From Anoplolepis gracilipes (Eukaryota; Arthropoda; Insecta; Hymenoptera; Formicidae), in assembly GCF_047496725.1 (NCBI RefSeq), contig NC_132971.1, positions 3,118,501-3,182,500 on the forward strand: 64,000 bases of DNA, in the 5' to 3' direction. How positions within the stretch are numbered: position 1 is the first letter of the stretch; each line of letters opens with the position of its first letter. The notes below the pieces were generated by a model. The model was not told where the DNA came from and searched no databases. It saw only the letters and a program-made list of their open reading frames with translations. The position numbers were made by a program, and so were the translations under genes. Below are positions 39,971-54,400 of this stretch, one piece after another.

Positions 39971-40443
39971 ACGACGCGTAACCACGAATTCGTTTCCCTA
40001 TGAATTTCAATCGAGTCAATCGCGTCGCATCGACGCCCATTGACGCTACTGTTACATACGTACATCGTCGCAGAGAGTTGACTTTAAATTCCCCCCGTCA
40101 TCCTTCTCGCGGCGATCGACGGCAACGGCTCCTTTGTGAAGCGGATCAGCAAGGAAATGAGAAACGTCGAGAAGAAAGAGAATAGCCGCATTGTTTTTTT
40201 AAAGACCCATTGGTTTTTAAAGGGGCGACGCGCGAGAGCGCCACGGTAATGCGACGCTTACGAGCAAGTAAGTGCTGGTATTAATATTGAAACTCAAAAC
40301 GCGCTATTGCACGGGATCCCGCTAAAAGGAAAGCTTTGTACATCAACATAAGGTTTTTCCTTTATGTATACTACAGTTAATATTGCACACGCTAAACGCG
40401 AGCATGTATTTTATATTAGATTTAAATAAAAAAATAACCAGAC

Positions 40444-40466
40444 TTCTCTCTCTCTCTCTCTCTCTC
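40444..40466. repeat. Short (CT)n microsatellite
   Basis: TCTC run of about 23 bp. Confidence 0.93.
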
Positions 40467-41063
40467 GAATTCTATCAATAATAAAATAATTATTCAATTA
40501 TCTTTCAAATTCTTGATTTATTAAATAAACTCGTCTTTTTTTGTTTTATTCTAATCACGAGTCTACATCCGTTTTTATTTTACGTTCAGAAAAGGTATGT
40601 AAAAAAATATTCAAAAAAAATAGAATGAGTCTATTAATTCGTTGGAATTATGTGTAGATGAATATCAGAGATCGCGCGCAATACGCGATTTTTGAAACGA
40701 AATTTTGACGGGCGCGAAACTTTTTATCGCATCGACCCATGCGTGTCACGATAAAGTGGCATGGTACATATTAAAAAATCAAAACACCGAGGCACGATGG
40801 AACGACTGTCAAGATGCAAAAAAGCGATACAGAGGACCACGGGTTCATCCGGATGCGCGACGCGAATCGATGGCGACAACTTTGTGTCCCGTGGACCATT
40901 CGAGTTCTCTCATCCACATGCGAGTTTGCATGCGTGTCGCGTGGATGTGTCCGCGCTTACGCGGACGCCGCTCACGCGTGCTAAACGCGCGCATCGCGCA
41001 TGTCGCGCGTGAACGTGCGCGTAAACAGCTCCACGAAAAGCCGGCGCGAGTTGAGTGCGTAGG

Positions 41064-41110
41064 TGAGAGAGAGAGAGAGGGAGAGAGGGAGAGAGATAGA
41101 AAGAGAGCGT
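41064..41110. repeat. (GA)n with GGGA interruptions
   Basis: Imperfect GA tract. The purine-rich bias continues to about 41200. Confidence 0.93.
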
Positions 41111-41894
41111 GACAACGAAACATTTAGAAAGAGACAGATAGAACTAGAGAGGAAGTGAAATTGAGAGGAATAGAAGGTTGAATGAGAGAGACAACGGCAG
41201 CCGGATAAGCGCGCGAGTGAAAGGGACGATGGAAAAGCGACGAGGGCAAGGGAAAGGGGAAGAGGCAACATAATGCGCGCGGTATACCACGGCACTTCCG
41301 AATTACTCCTGCAAAATCTCCCCGCGTATTTGCATTCCCCCGCGGTGAGCACAGACAGAAATTAATTGCGTACTTGCGCCGACGACAATGAAACGTCGTT
41401 GCGCGGGCGCGGCCCTGTCGGCTACGCCGGAAATCAAAGACGCGCTCGGACAATCGCTTTCGGAAGCGTCGCCGTCGAAATTTCATTTTGGCCAATTCGA
41501 TTAAACCGTCGAATATATGCGAAACGCCGGGAAGGGGATATGGCCGTTATAAGCCCACGCTTATAACAAAGAGACGAGTAACGGTTGCATCAGCAACGTC
41601 GCGCTTTGCACTCTAACTTTCGTTAAGTAAATTTCCTTTCTCTAACTATATCATAGGTAAAACTATAATTTAGGAAGGAAGAGGAAATATCCTTAAGCCA
41701 GGCTTGCTTAATCTAGACCGTTCGTGTAACCGGGGGCTTAGTGCTATAGTTCTACCAATGGTTTCTACTACTACTTCTGTAACTTCACTGTCCAAATAGT
41801 CCAATAGCAATAGTCCAAACGGCAACGAGTAAATAAATCCAACTTACCATCTAACTTACAGATTCAACTTACGGTATTGCAGAATTTAGCAAAC

Positions 41895-41911
41895 TTTTTT
41901 TTTTTTTTTTT
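41895..41911. repeat. Poly-T tract
   Basis: About 17 T in a row. Confidence 0.94.
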
Positions 41912-44035
41912 CTCCTATATTAGTCCTACTTTTGTCTTAAATTCTCATTATTTTCATTTTGTTTTATATTGCATACGAAACATTGAAACAAACTTTTATC
42001 GTATCAGAAATGGGAAAGGATTTATTATGCCACCTTCCTTATTACTTTTTATTTTCATAACGAATGCTGAAGCCCAGCATTTTAACTAGATCATTTGCAT
42101 TGATAATTGGAAAATTAATGACTCCGAGATAAATTTGCTGTGCGTAATAAGTTCCGATCGTTAACCATCCATTTTGCCGCTAAAAATTGGCGAGTGTTAT
42201 ATTCGTGTAATAAGACGCGCAATAAGATGCCTAACGCAAGCTCACCGTTATGAAGTACAGCAGCAAATCGTTAATATCGTGAATAAGCGTTATCTCGCTT
42301 GACACAATATGACAAATCGTACCCGGTTTTGCTGTGTAGTAGCGTCGAATCACAACGACATAATGCGAAATAGTTCTCGCGTACTGAGCGCGGGGCCTCA
42401 GCATATTCCGCTTCAACTCCTGACGAAGTTCTCGCTCTTGGGTAATTACTTGTCCTTGCGGAGGAGTTACAAACCAGCCGTCAGATGTACAAGCGACGTT
42501 ACAATGATTGTTCAATCGGTTTAATCGCGGTCGTACAATTGTGATCACGTGAATGATGCATTTGATTAAATACCTACATACATGGCATTTTTCTCTTTCC
42601 ATTCTTTTTTAATAATTTAAATAATTTAAAAACACTGTATATTTTCGCGATTTTTCTGTAAATGGACGAAATCTACATCTTTATGTATTGTATAATACAA
42701 AATACGTTTTAATAGCGTTTATAACATAGAATGCTTTTTACGATATATTCTGAAGAAAGATATGAAAACTAACATTTTTTGCGACTGACAATTGCATCTG
42801 CGAGCCGATAATTATATATTGCTTAAGTTTTCTACCTCAAATCTTTAATTTTAACGCGATGTACCAATGACGATTTTCTAAGTTGTATTTTATTGCGCCG
42901 TCTTCTTCATTCCTGAAATGCCAGACGAGCCAGAAGGTATCCCCTTCGGCGACTTGTTTCGCGTAATTAAATCCAGGCAACCCGACGAGATGTCGGAGCT
43001 TGATAAATGAAGTGTTTCGTCAGGATAGGGTAGATCTTCTCTTCGTCAGAGTCGTGGTTGTGGCGAGCGAAGAGGAGGACGAGGCAACGGGTCATGTGAA
43101 TATTGCAGGACACCTCGCACCTCTCATCGCCCGTCGTCGGACTTGTCGTCACATTATTTAGCATACATGGTCTGTATAGTTCTCGCTCTAGAATGCTTTG
43201 TGAAACAGTATCTCGGCGATCATTTTTCCTTTATTGCGATGAAAACTGCCGAGTGAAAAAATTTGAGATTTAATTTGTCACACTATTACTAATTAGAAAC
43301 GTGACTTTTGAGAGAATCGAGAAAATATTGGACAAAAGATAAAAAGATATCAAATGTTACTACATATCAATTTGTTAAATTCTTAATTTGCAATTTTTTT
43401 TTATATTATACAAACTTTTTTATTTATTGTTCGATTAGCTTGCGAATGATGTATCTATCGATATTATGCATATTACAACGCGTCTACCACGTGTACGCGT
43501 CTCTAGCTAGTTCACGAAGACAAATTTCAGCAGTAAACACGTCTGGATCACTGCCAACCGTACTTTTTTTTGGGCAGCTTTATCGCACTTCAGCTTATTC
43601 AGCCAACCTCAATTTTCAGAACAGGATTAATGATTCTCTTTATCCGTTATTTCCGCCATAAATAACAATGGCGGCGTTAAAACAATGCAGACGCGTTCTG
43701 AAATTATGGTAATTTTTTGCAGTACATAATTTACACGCCAAAAGGTTAATTAAGTAATATCTCATTAGCGCGAGCGCCGTAATGTTTTTCTCACGCAAAT
43801 AACCCCAACGGACACTACAACCCCCATGCCCCATCGTCCGCTTTTCGATCGATATCTCCTCCGATCGGTATATTCAGACGCTTGGATACGTAATTCAAAG
43901 ACCCGCCATATCTCTTGCACACGGACATATTTCAGTGTCGGTCTTCAACCGTGCGGCCCATAATCCCGACGGATTTGTCGTACACATGTTTCTGCGCAAA
44001 CTGTCCTCGAAATGTTCGATATCCCTCGTTCCCTT

Positions 44036-44070
44036 CCTCTCCCCCTCTCCCCCTCCCCCCCCCCCATCCC
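44036..44070. repeat. C-rich tract with 11-base C run
   Basis: CCCCCTCTCCCCCT passing into a C homopolymer. Confidence 0.93.
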
Positions 44071-44303
44071 TATGTATTCATGGTGGTGGGAAGATCAATG
44101 TCGCATGTTTGGTTGCGAATGTCGGATGATTTCTGGTTGCACCTGAGGCCGTCCGTGAAGTTCGCGCTTGTCACGCTGCACCGCGTGTGATGCACAGACC
44201 GCTCACACCTGATACAAAATTTCGCCATTTATATATGATCGATATTCGCCTGATAGTCGTGGACAGATTACGCGTTCCGCGATTCGGCCACCGACCCGGT
44301 TCA

Positions 44304-44335
44304 TTCTCCCTCTTCTTCTCTCTCCTCCTCTCTCT

Positions 44336-44394
<59 letters not shown>
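44304..44394. repeat. (CT)n microsatellite, long
   Basis: Imperfect CTTCTC/CTCCTC at the left, then about 54 bp of pure TC from 44341. Confidence 0.96.
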
Positions 44395-44398
<4 letters not shown>

Positions 44399-47260
44399 AC
44401 TTCTTTTTTTGTACTAAACTCACCGTTATATCGGAAATATCGATCTCGTCTCTTTTGCGGATGTGTTGAAGCTGCGGGCCTACACGTACGCTGTCGCGTC
44501 GCGAATCCAGACGTCACCACATCGCTCTCATCCCGCGCCACCTATTCTACCCCCGTCCCTCTTCTTTCAGCCAGTCCTCAGGGTTTTTGCGCGCCACCAC
44601 GAAACGTAATATTTCCACTGGCCGCGTCCTGCCGGCTACCAATCTTCACAGAAGCAATAATAGCGCACCGTTCGTTCGACTGTCCATTCGGTTCGTCTGT
44701 CGTCCCTCTCCCCCCTCCCCCCGCCCCCCTCGTTCCGTTATTCCTCATCGTACATTGACCATACATCGGTCCCCTCGTTCTTTGCCGACTCGGTCGTCGT
44801 AGCTGGTGACGAAGATGAGAAAATGAGGAGGGGAAAGAGGAAGAAGAGCAGTTGGAACCCCGTCGTTCTCTATATTTGTCTCCTCCTTTACCCCTCTCGC
44901 CTTGTGTTTAGCATCGATATTTGCCTTGACAAAACGGAGTCGCTTTTGCATACCAACGCGAATGGCAGCGACGCTCGGTGTTTGAACTATAGTAATTTGA
45001 GGCAGGCTAATGAAAGTGCTGCGCAAACAGCGTCGCGACGCCTCTCCCCGACGTCAAAGCCAAAACCTCCGACCATCAGCGTGTTTCCCCCGTGCGTGAC
45101 CCTTTCTATTGTCTCCCCCTTTCGCCCCTCTCAGATCAAAACTTTTTTCGTGGTTCGCTTTAAATGTTTTTCCTTTTACAATGAAAAATATCATATCGTA
45201 CACAGGAAATGTATCGAACGAACAATTTAGAAATTTTATTGCACAGTAGCTCCAAAGGCATAGTACCTGCTGCATCTATATGTAAAACAAAATTAAGCGT
45301 AGGCGGTGCATTAAATATTGTATATGTATACACATACATGAATCATTTCGGCTTTTCATTATAATACGTATGAGTTAGCTGAGGTATTAATACATTGCTG
45401 CCATTATGCGCGGTAGAATGCCTACATAATACATAAAACACCATGCAATTCATGCCTAATCGACCATTATGCATTATGTTTCGGCATTGTATTACATAAA
45501 GTATTTATTTTTTCTGCAAAACATGAATTATTCCTCAGTGATATATAACTATGATATAAATCTCTAATTTTAAACGAGACAAAATATATATAATGTAAAT
45601 TACACGCAAATGGATTACAAAAAAAAACAATATCGCATGCTCGCGGTAAACAAAGTGATAAATATAAATCAAATTTATATTAGCAATATTATATTAACGA
45701 ATAAAAAGGGGCGTCCATCATTTTTCAAAATAGTCGATTGTACTTGATTGTGCATCATATTGTGGATACAGTTTTTAATTAACTTAGCCTCTATTATAAT
45801 TTATATTAAAACATAACTGTTTTTTTTTCAAACATTTCATATTTTCTCACAAAGAGATGTGAAAAAAGGAATGGATTTCAACAGAACATTTCACACATAC
45901 ATATGAAGATTTGCGAGAAATTTCGTGAATTCTACAAGAAATCTTCAGACGGAGCATTGTTTATTGGATGTTCGATCTCGAGACAAGCCGCCGAGAGAAC
46001 ACGCCGTATAAAATAAAGTTGCGCATCTCTCTTCAAGATTTAACCATTGTACACACGATTTGCCTCCTCGGCGTTATGCGAAGCCAGATAATCCGCGGAT
46101 AGCGTGCTAATGCAAGTTTTGGCATCAACGCAAACACTTCTTCTTCATTTTTGTCGACGCTTCGCGACTTACTTTGCTGGCATATACCGGATTACGGTGG
46201 CATCCGGGTGGGGTGTTTAATCTCGAGGAATATTTTGCGCGCGTTCTCCTTCGCTAGCTTTCTACGTCCGCGTCCTTACTCCGTAACTGTAACCTAATAA
46301 GAACGTCGGCGAAGCTCCGCTTTAAACTCGTTTTGGATCCGTTATGACGAAGTCTGACGCAGCTACAGTTTCATAGTTGCCGAATGGTAATTTCGCCTAA
46401 TGCTGCGCCGCGTTTCTTTTAAATGAACCAATAGCGCGAGGCGAGAGGAATTTATATCTCGCTCGCCTCGCACATCTACGTAGATTAAATTGCTGTCGCG
46501 CGTTCGAAGACGCTGCTGCGAACCGAGGTATCGCGCAGATGCTTGTATCGAGATACGTTTGACTTTCGACTCGAAGGTGACCCGGACCGAAGTTTATGGC
46601 ACTCGAGGGAGCCGAAAATATCTTCGCCTCTGGATAACTCGATAGGGTCTCGTGGTCAAACGCGTGCGTCGGCGCCATGTGGCTTCTGGTTTGCTGAGCG
46701 GATATAACGTCGCGATATGAGGTCGGCTTTCACGCTATCTTTTCGTACTCTTGAGTACCAAAACCTGACTTTTCAGCCGCTTCGTAGGTTCTCCCACGAT
46801 ATTTCTACTATCGCGGTAATTTTTACGTGTCGCGATTACGTATCTGATTTTTCAACTTTGACTTTTCGCGTCGTTAAACGAGAAGAAAGTTTCGTAAAAA
46901 TTTTTGGAAACCAAAATCGTGGAAAGGAAAATCTGATGTCTGTGCGCCGACGTAGAATTAATTAAATTGTCGATGAGAACTAGCAATGTTCTTTCAACTT
47001 GTTTCTGGTTTTTTAATCGGGGCCATTGCGCACGTCACGGGACACGGAAAAAGTGTTTTATTACACGTCAACAATATAATTACAATGTTTCAATTATTGA
47101 TTAGACAATCAAACTTAAATATCGCTTGTCTTTAAGTTAAAAGTTTGTGACGATAATTATCATATATCGACGAACAAAAGCATGAGATAGTGAAGATTTA
47201 GGATGATTGATCAGGAAATTGTGATCAGTTACTTCACGTAATAATATATTCTTTTCTCTT

Positions 47261-47266
<6 letters not shown>

Positions 47267-47317
<51 letters not shown>
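47267..47317. repeat. (CT)n microsatellite
   Basis: Pure CT run of about 50 bp. Confidence 0.96.
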
Positions 47318-47323
<6 letters not shown>

Positions 47324-50300
47324 ACCTTCACTCCCATTGCTGTAATTTCGAAATTTTGGTCAGCAGTCGCGGTAGATATTCCATATTAATTTGCGACGAA
47401 CTTTTAAGTCGTTTTAAACTTTACAATCCAGCCATAAAGATTGCCCGATAATTGTATAGACGGACGAAATAAACCGCTATCGTGCAATATCCCTCGAAAC
47501 ACCCTTTTCGTGGAGACTCTGATATCTAACATCTTGAAAGCGACACCGTGATGGGCGGGCTTATCGCGATTTGATTCACCTCGATATATGCCATTAATTA
47601 GTTTTTGTTCGACCTTCGTCTTATCGGTACTTACGAGTTAAAGTACATTTTAGTCGGTGTCTGATACTGGCAATTGCTACTGTTTTATATCTGTACAAAA
47701 ATAAATTAGACAGAAATCATGTTACTAGTGGACACTAGTGTAAGAAATTTTATTTTTACTTTAGTACTTTTTAAAGTACTAAATATAATTCTCGCGTTAC
47801 GAATGTATAAAGCAATTTTGATTTTGTGTGTAATAAGTAATACAGAAAATTCTTGTGATTAGTGTGTTGATTCGTCATTACTCGTTTTGCGAAACGTAAA
47901 CCTCAATGAATTCACGAGCAGCGAATACCAAACATCATTATCGAAATTGGTGGAGATTCTGAAAGTTATGTACGACATTCGTCGAATTCCTGAGCGTTGC
48001 GTAAAAGGCGATTCGCCGTGCAGAACGATCGCAGATTAATACATTTGCCGCGGCGGCTGAAATTCGGTCGATTATCAGGAATAACCGGCCGAACCATCGC
48101 GTTTCGAGCTCCAGAAATATCAGGAATGCTTTAGCCCTCTCCACCCGCGCTTCTATCTCATTCCAATCTACCACTTCCATTAGCCGGAAATGTAATGTAC
48201 CATGTACAACTCCGCACGCAGATGTTTCAATGTGCGTTATATGCGTATACATATAGTACAATATATGCCCGCCTACTCACGATAATTGTGCGTGAAATTT
48301 TTTATATCATACGTACGTCTATATAGATATACAACTCGAACGTAACAATGTCATCGGGTTTACATTTCGCTCGTTTTCGATGTACGTGCCAGATATTCTT
48401 CTACGAGCTATCGTACTTGAGAAAGCTTTCAACTCCTCGACATCGAAAAAACTAAGGGCCGTGAGCGAAAGTGGTGAGGAAAGCTGATTGTCATTGCGCG
48501 ATCGTAAACTCCGTTTCAGTCCTGGAACGAAGTAATAAAACTTGCGAGTGAGCAGTTTCGTAGAATGGTCTGAATGACCATGAAACGTGGCGAGAAAGTT
48601 ACCACATAACTCAAAGAGAGAACTACGATGTGGTTGAAGATCGTAATTGCTGTTAATTTGCTGCGTCGAAAGAAGATTCTGTTTCACATTTTAATTCCTT
48701 CCGTTGGAGAGCGTCATTTTCATTTGACCGTCTAATAATTGAATGATTAATTATTCTCGCGAGTGGCGCGTTTGCGTCATGTTTGATAAAGAAAATGCGG
48801 CATTCGCGGAGAATCGATGAGATTGATTTGCTAAAAATACGATTATGTGGGACTATGTAATGCTTCCTTCTTCTATTACAAATTGATTTCCTCTGACTAC
48901 CCGTTACAAGTGCATTTTCACATATATCTGCATACGTAAATTACTTACGCGTGATATAAGTTCGTAAGAATCGATGTAGTATGGTTGGATCGCTTTTACG
49001 TTTTATCAGATCGCTGCTGGGTTAATGGAGTTTCCATGATCTTCCGAAAAGCAATGAAAGACGAAGGACTGACGTTGCTGACACGGGTTACGCTTCTTTA
49101 TCGCCTCTTTATTCGTTTTGACCCAGAGCAAGTGCCTCCAGCGACGTAAGGTTAGACAGGTTCTTGAAAATGATGGATGTCTCCCTTTCTCCTTCTCTCG
49201 TTTTGCAGTTTGCAACCGCTCGTCTGTAAGAGAAACCCCACCTAATCTCGTTACAGCTCTAGCACGAATTGATAGTTATTGATAGCACGCTAACCTGACT
49301 CTGGTGGGAGTTTGATCGATGTCATGCGCAGTAGCGCGTTCTAATTATGGTCAGGACGCCTGCAATTACGGTGATCATCCTAGACCCTTCGTCCCTCTCC
49401 GACGATTATCTGCTAAGTGATGCCGTCGCCGGAGGTTAGGGTTCTCTATTGACAAGGGAATAGAATTGTCTCGCGCGTCATAACTGAGATTCATTCCCGT
49501 CTATCGCGAGTCTACACGTCATTTGCAATTAATGCGTGTTGTCCTAAGGATGAACTGAGATTAAGATTGATTCGGAAAGTTAAGAGCGACAAGCGCTTTT
49601 ACCGGCGAGAAACAGATGATAACGATAATAAAGATCAGGTCTGCGTGAACGGAACAGTTGCGTAAAACGATTGACAATTTAGAAATTAATTCGGTATTGA
49701 TCGACGGGGGCGATAGCGAAGACCGGATTAACCGGAGAGAAGAAGAGAAACGTGGAAACGCGGACGGAAGAAGAATGGCAGTCGCTGCCAGTCGAGATGG
49801 GAATAGGACCCGGTAGTGTGTTTGCCGGCCAAATTACATCTGCATAATAGCTACGCGGTGGGTTATCGATCCGTGAGCAGCGTCTCTTCGTCACATCAGC
49901 GTCGTGCATCTCGTGCACGCCTGCATGCAACAGAGGTACGGGCACATGCACAAGAATTAAATTTCATCTCGCGGTAGCGCGCCAAAATGATTTTCCTAGA
50001 TTAGAGGAACTCGGCCCTCTCTGCTCGACCGTGCGCGCAGCGCGGAATCCCCGTTGACGTAACAATAGATTGGTAAACAGATTTACGTGAACGTAACTGT
50101 TAAGTTCCCGTATCTATCGGCACGAAATTGCTAGTCTCGTAACAAAATTGACCGTTGCCGCGCGGAATAAAGGTTTGTCCGTATGCGCTTTTTTTTCTCT
50201 CTCTCTCTCTTTCCCCAGTTCCGACCACTTTTTTTTTCCATTGCCGTAAACGCAGCAATTTTTTCTGCATATTAGTGTCAGCTTTGTATCGTAGCCAGAT

Positions 50301-51326
50301 ACGAGGATTTAAAGCGCGACCGTTGCCGGCGCAAATTAAATCTCGTGCCGCGCGCGCGACGATGTCCCAAAATGATTTTCCATCCGCCGGAAGAACATTG
50401 CGACATCAAAGGCCGACGAGAGACCGATCTCTCGTTCGGCTCGTCCAAAATCAGCGCGGAAAATGATGACGGGGCGCGATGGGCGCGCGCTAATCTAATT
50501 ATATGATTCATCCCCCTCTCTTGTTCGTAACGCTAATAAAGGACGGCTTGCTTGCCGATCGTTCATCATGCCGCGATTGTTGTATTCATCGGTGATTAGG
50601 CGTGACTCGTCAGCGAAACAACCGTACGGCTAACGACCCGTGCTCGGGCCCGTCACGTTGGCCCGTCGTCACGCATGCACCTGTATGCATATTACGCAAC
50701 TATATATGCGTATTATGCGGTCCGCCTCAATTTTCCGAGTATCGCGACGTATATCGCGCGGAACACTAACGCCGGGACGATGGTCCAATATAATTGTTTC
50801 AGTGTAGATATTCGTCGCGCGATTCGTAATGTTCACCACGTTCGCCGCGGACGACTTTGGATGAACGTTTATGAATCATTTCGCGTACAACATTGTTGAA
50901 TGATAGATGCGTTTATGAGTCGTATCACGTCCCGGATGCCGTCGCGGAACGATTAGGGACCTTATTTTTGCATTCGCTGGGATATTAGCGACGTAATCTC
51001 GGAAATTGCTCTTGCGACTTGAAATAAGTGGGCGCAATTTTTGTTACGAATGGCATTCCGGCTTTCTCTCTCCATTTCCATCGAATCGTTAGCGGTAATG
51101 ATTGTGTACCGCCGAGCGATAATGCAATGCTGTCGCAGAAGTTGGCGTGCACGTAAAATAAAAGTCGATTCGCCGAATACGCAGCCGGCAAAAATTCCTA
51201 TCCTTTGCATAACATGACAAACGGTAAACAAAGCGTAAAACACGCTTCTCCGAGCTGGCAAGAATATACTCTATTTGTCACTGTCCAAGCAGGCAAACTC
51301 TACGATCATTCTTCACCGGTTGTCGA

Positions 51327-51410
51327 CGCGAGAAGCGAGAAGCGAGAAGCGAGAAGCGAGAAGCGAGAAGCGAGAAGCGAAAAGCGAGAAGCGAGAAGCG
51401 AGAGGTGAGA
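51327..51410. repeat. Minisatellite, 7-bp unit GAGAAGC
   Basis: About eleven near-identical GAGAAGC units in tandem, one changed to GAAAAGC, decaying into GAGAGGT units at the right end. No reading frame through it looks coding. Confidence 0.95.
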
Positions 51411-54400
51411 GGTGAGGAGACGAGAAGTAGAGAAGAGGGTGGCGGATGGATATTGGGGAGCATTCGGTGAGGAGGGTCGCGAAATGCGCGCCTATAACTG
51501 TCAGATAAGACGTTTCGTAGAACCGCAATCGTCAGATTCGCAATAAACAACTGTTCGTATTATAATTACGCATATACGCGCTCGTTATATCTCTAATGGC
51601 CAGACACGCACGGCAACGGGTATATCGTTGAATAATACATGTGCTGCATTAAAGTCGCATTACCTACACGTATGCGCGTGATCGGTACTTACTTGCATGA
51701 TCCGTAGAATTTTATATTCCAGTCGGCCTTATATATACGACGTCTAAAGTATCGTCCCATATAATGACGTCTTTCGCTGATTTATCGACTGCGGTTTCTA
51801 TTGCGCGTAGTAATGTAAAACGTCGTGTTCAAATATCATATGATTATTTTTAGCTGCGATCTCAGAATTCTCGCGGCTTCTTTCATATAATCATGTGATG
51901 ATACGTTCGGATGCATCGATCGATTTCGAAATCCGGTGCATCCAAATTGTCGGATCTCTTTCATCAATGTTCCTCGATTCGGAATGGTACTGCGATATGA
52001 CGATATGTAAGTCGTAGACAAAGGAAATGCTATAATGGGCGAGTTAAGGTGAAGCTCAGCTAGCTGGCAACAGGCCTTGATAAAATCTCCATAATGACTG
52101 CATTCGGAGTGGAATTACCGTCGCTCCTGTTTCCTCCAGACCGAGAAGTTCGAGCGACGGAAAGGGAGGGATGTTGATGGGAAGGAGGCGTCTGCTATTA
52201 CGTAATTATACCGAATTCAGCTTGATACAAAGCGAATAACGGTGATGCCTTTTTAAAAAAGGGAATTCTTTGAATAGGTGTGTTATATATGTATAGATAC
52301 AAGCATTATTTTTAATATATCTTCTATTTTAATTTATTTCCTTTTCACAAATTTTTTTATTAATCAAATTGTGTATACTACGTCCGTACCCTTTGAATTT
52401 TTGTATTAAAGGATAATTAATGTATTAAAAAAGTAAAGAGTAAAAAAGAGAGATGAAAAGAGAAACGAAATAATTAATGAAAAATTTACTCTTTTATTTC
52501 GTTTGATAATTACGATGTCTATCACAGGAACTTTTCAATGTCTCTGCTCCATCGACCACGTGGGCCGTGTTGTAGTCGGAAAAGCAATCGCAGAGTAATT
52601 CGCGATGGATGCGATTAATTTCGTCGAACAATAATAGGCGAGGGCTCGTGTTGCTATCTCAACTGGCGCAGACGATGGCCATTCATGCTAATCCTCGAGC
52701 GAAGCGAAGCCGGCAGGGTACTTCGCATGCGAAAGTCCCCGTCCGCCATCTACCTATCTTCCTATCCCCCTACTGTACCTTCACCCACCTCTACCTTTGA
52801 CTCCTCCACATCAGCCGTTGAAGTCCAATGATGCCAGACTATCGATCCTTACTTTTGGAGGAGGGTTAGAGGCTTGAACTCGTATTAGGGCTGTCGAGCA
52901 TCAAGAGGACGTGTCACTCGTACGACGTTCTCCAAATCTATCGGTGCAGACGGACGACTATCCGTAACGATTTTTGAAAAACTCATGAAATGAATTTTCA
53001 CTATTTTTTATAATGATTACAACGCTTATCATATAATATCATATAATAAAATATATCATTTAATAAAATAATTTTTGAAGTGCAATAAATTTACTGTTTA
53101 TATTTAAAATTTACTGTTTCTATTTAAAATATAAATTATATATTATCTTTTTGTAAAATAATATATACATATAAAATTTAAAATTTATGTTTCTTATAAA
53201 GTTTATTTCAATTAGTTTCTACAATTATATAAAGAACATCTTTTTCTTAAATTTCTTCAAAATTTCTATATACATAATACTTTGTTTGTCGTAATAATTT
53301 AAAATAAAAATAATTTAGCATTCTATTTGAGATTAAATGTTTCAGTGGTTTAAGTTGTCAAATTATCAAGTTACAAAGCTCATTTTTTAATATATCGAGA
53401 GGTATAATAATTTTTTCGTTTAATTATCTTCAAGAACAGCACATATTTACGAATTAAATTCGATGAATAATTTTAAAATTTATACATTTTTTGCCGTTGT
53501 AGTATCTCTCTTACAAGATTTTGGAATTTCCTTAACCTCCGTTTTCGCACGTCTTAGCATCCGAGAAACGCTCGAATGCTCATGATCGTTCACACGTTAT
53601 GAATATCCTCGTCGGACCAATCGCGCGTGCGTTTCCTTCCGCGTGCTTTCATGTTTGCCCGCTCCCGTTTTGAAATCTAGCCCATCTTTTTACAGGTCAT
53701 AGCAAGTCTTCTCTTGTGCCGAATTTGTAAGATGCGAGTATATTCCTGTGGCCGAATAATTTTACTACTATTTAAATTATAAAATTACTAACAACAAATG
53801 AAAAAGAAACATAATTTTTAATAACGTGAATGACATTTATGAGTTAAATATCGCAGACAGTGCTTTGATTATCTCGCGATTAAACGCGGAAGTGTGCTAC
53901 GAAATATTGCGTGGAAGGAAGCGTATTAGGTTACTCTGTTGGGTAATTTGCGAATGCCGAGGGAAAGGGCAAGGATGACGCATGAAGTAAGAAGAAGACA
54001 GCGGATGAAAATCAGAATCTGAAGCAGAGGGTAGCGGGTGCCGGGTAGGTTCTTGGCACGGCCTCCCTTTTCGGGGTAAGGGTAAGGGAACAGCCGCCAT
54101 CCATTACGGGCGGCTCATGACACCTCGAGAGATATATCGACTCACCGCATCCTCGAATTGAATCGAATGCCGTCGGCAAAAACACCAATGAGCAAAATAG
54201 AACATTGTGATCGATGCTTCGCCCGCCGAAATTTATCGGTGAATGAGTTACAGTGGCGGGGCTTGTATACTGCAGCAGCATTCTCGGCGATTCCGCGCCG
54301 ATCCATTTTCCCTGCTGGCTACAAAAGTACCGACGATTCACCGACGTTACAGTAAATAGCTGTTTGAGACTGCAGATCGGATTCTCGGCGAATCCGGGGT

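Larger units (their letters stand above)
31732..41063. other. Intronic block, 31.7-41 kb
   Basis: It is AT-rich at 31732-31960, 34030-34230, 35650-36060, 36660-36960, 37960-38280 and 38990-39540. CpG-rich stretches lie at 32200-32930, 33530-33960 and 34960-35650. A short tandem GGTAGATA motif occurs near 32250-32272. An inverted repeat at 35947-35972 has 10-bp arms and a 6-bp loop. An open frame at 38549-38851 is mentioned as a weak finding. No gene is recognised. Confidence 0.6.
41200..51326. other. Intronic block, 41.2-51.3 kb
   Basis: CpG-rich unique sequence (41250-41560, 43900-45130, 46050-46700, 49950-50900) alternates with AT-rich DNA (42590-42860, 45290-45860). CT microsatellites and a C-rich tract are listed separately. 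I see no gene or RNA gene. Confidence 0.6.

Noticed and set aside
51836..52021. - strand 61-codon frame ending SSHDYMKEAARILRSQLKIII
   Set aside because: It looks vaguely protein-like, but no family could be named and no splice or transposon ends were seen.
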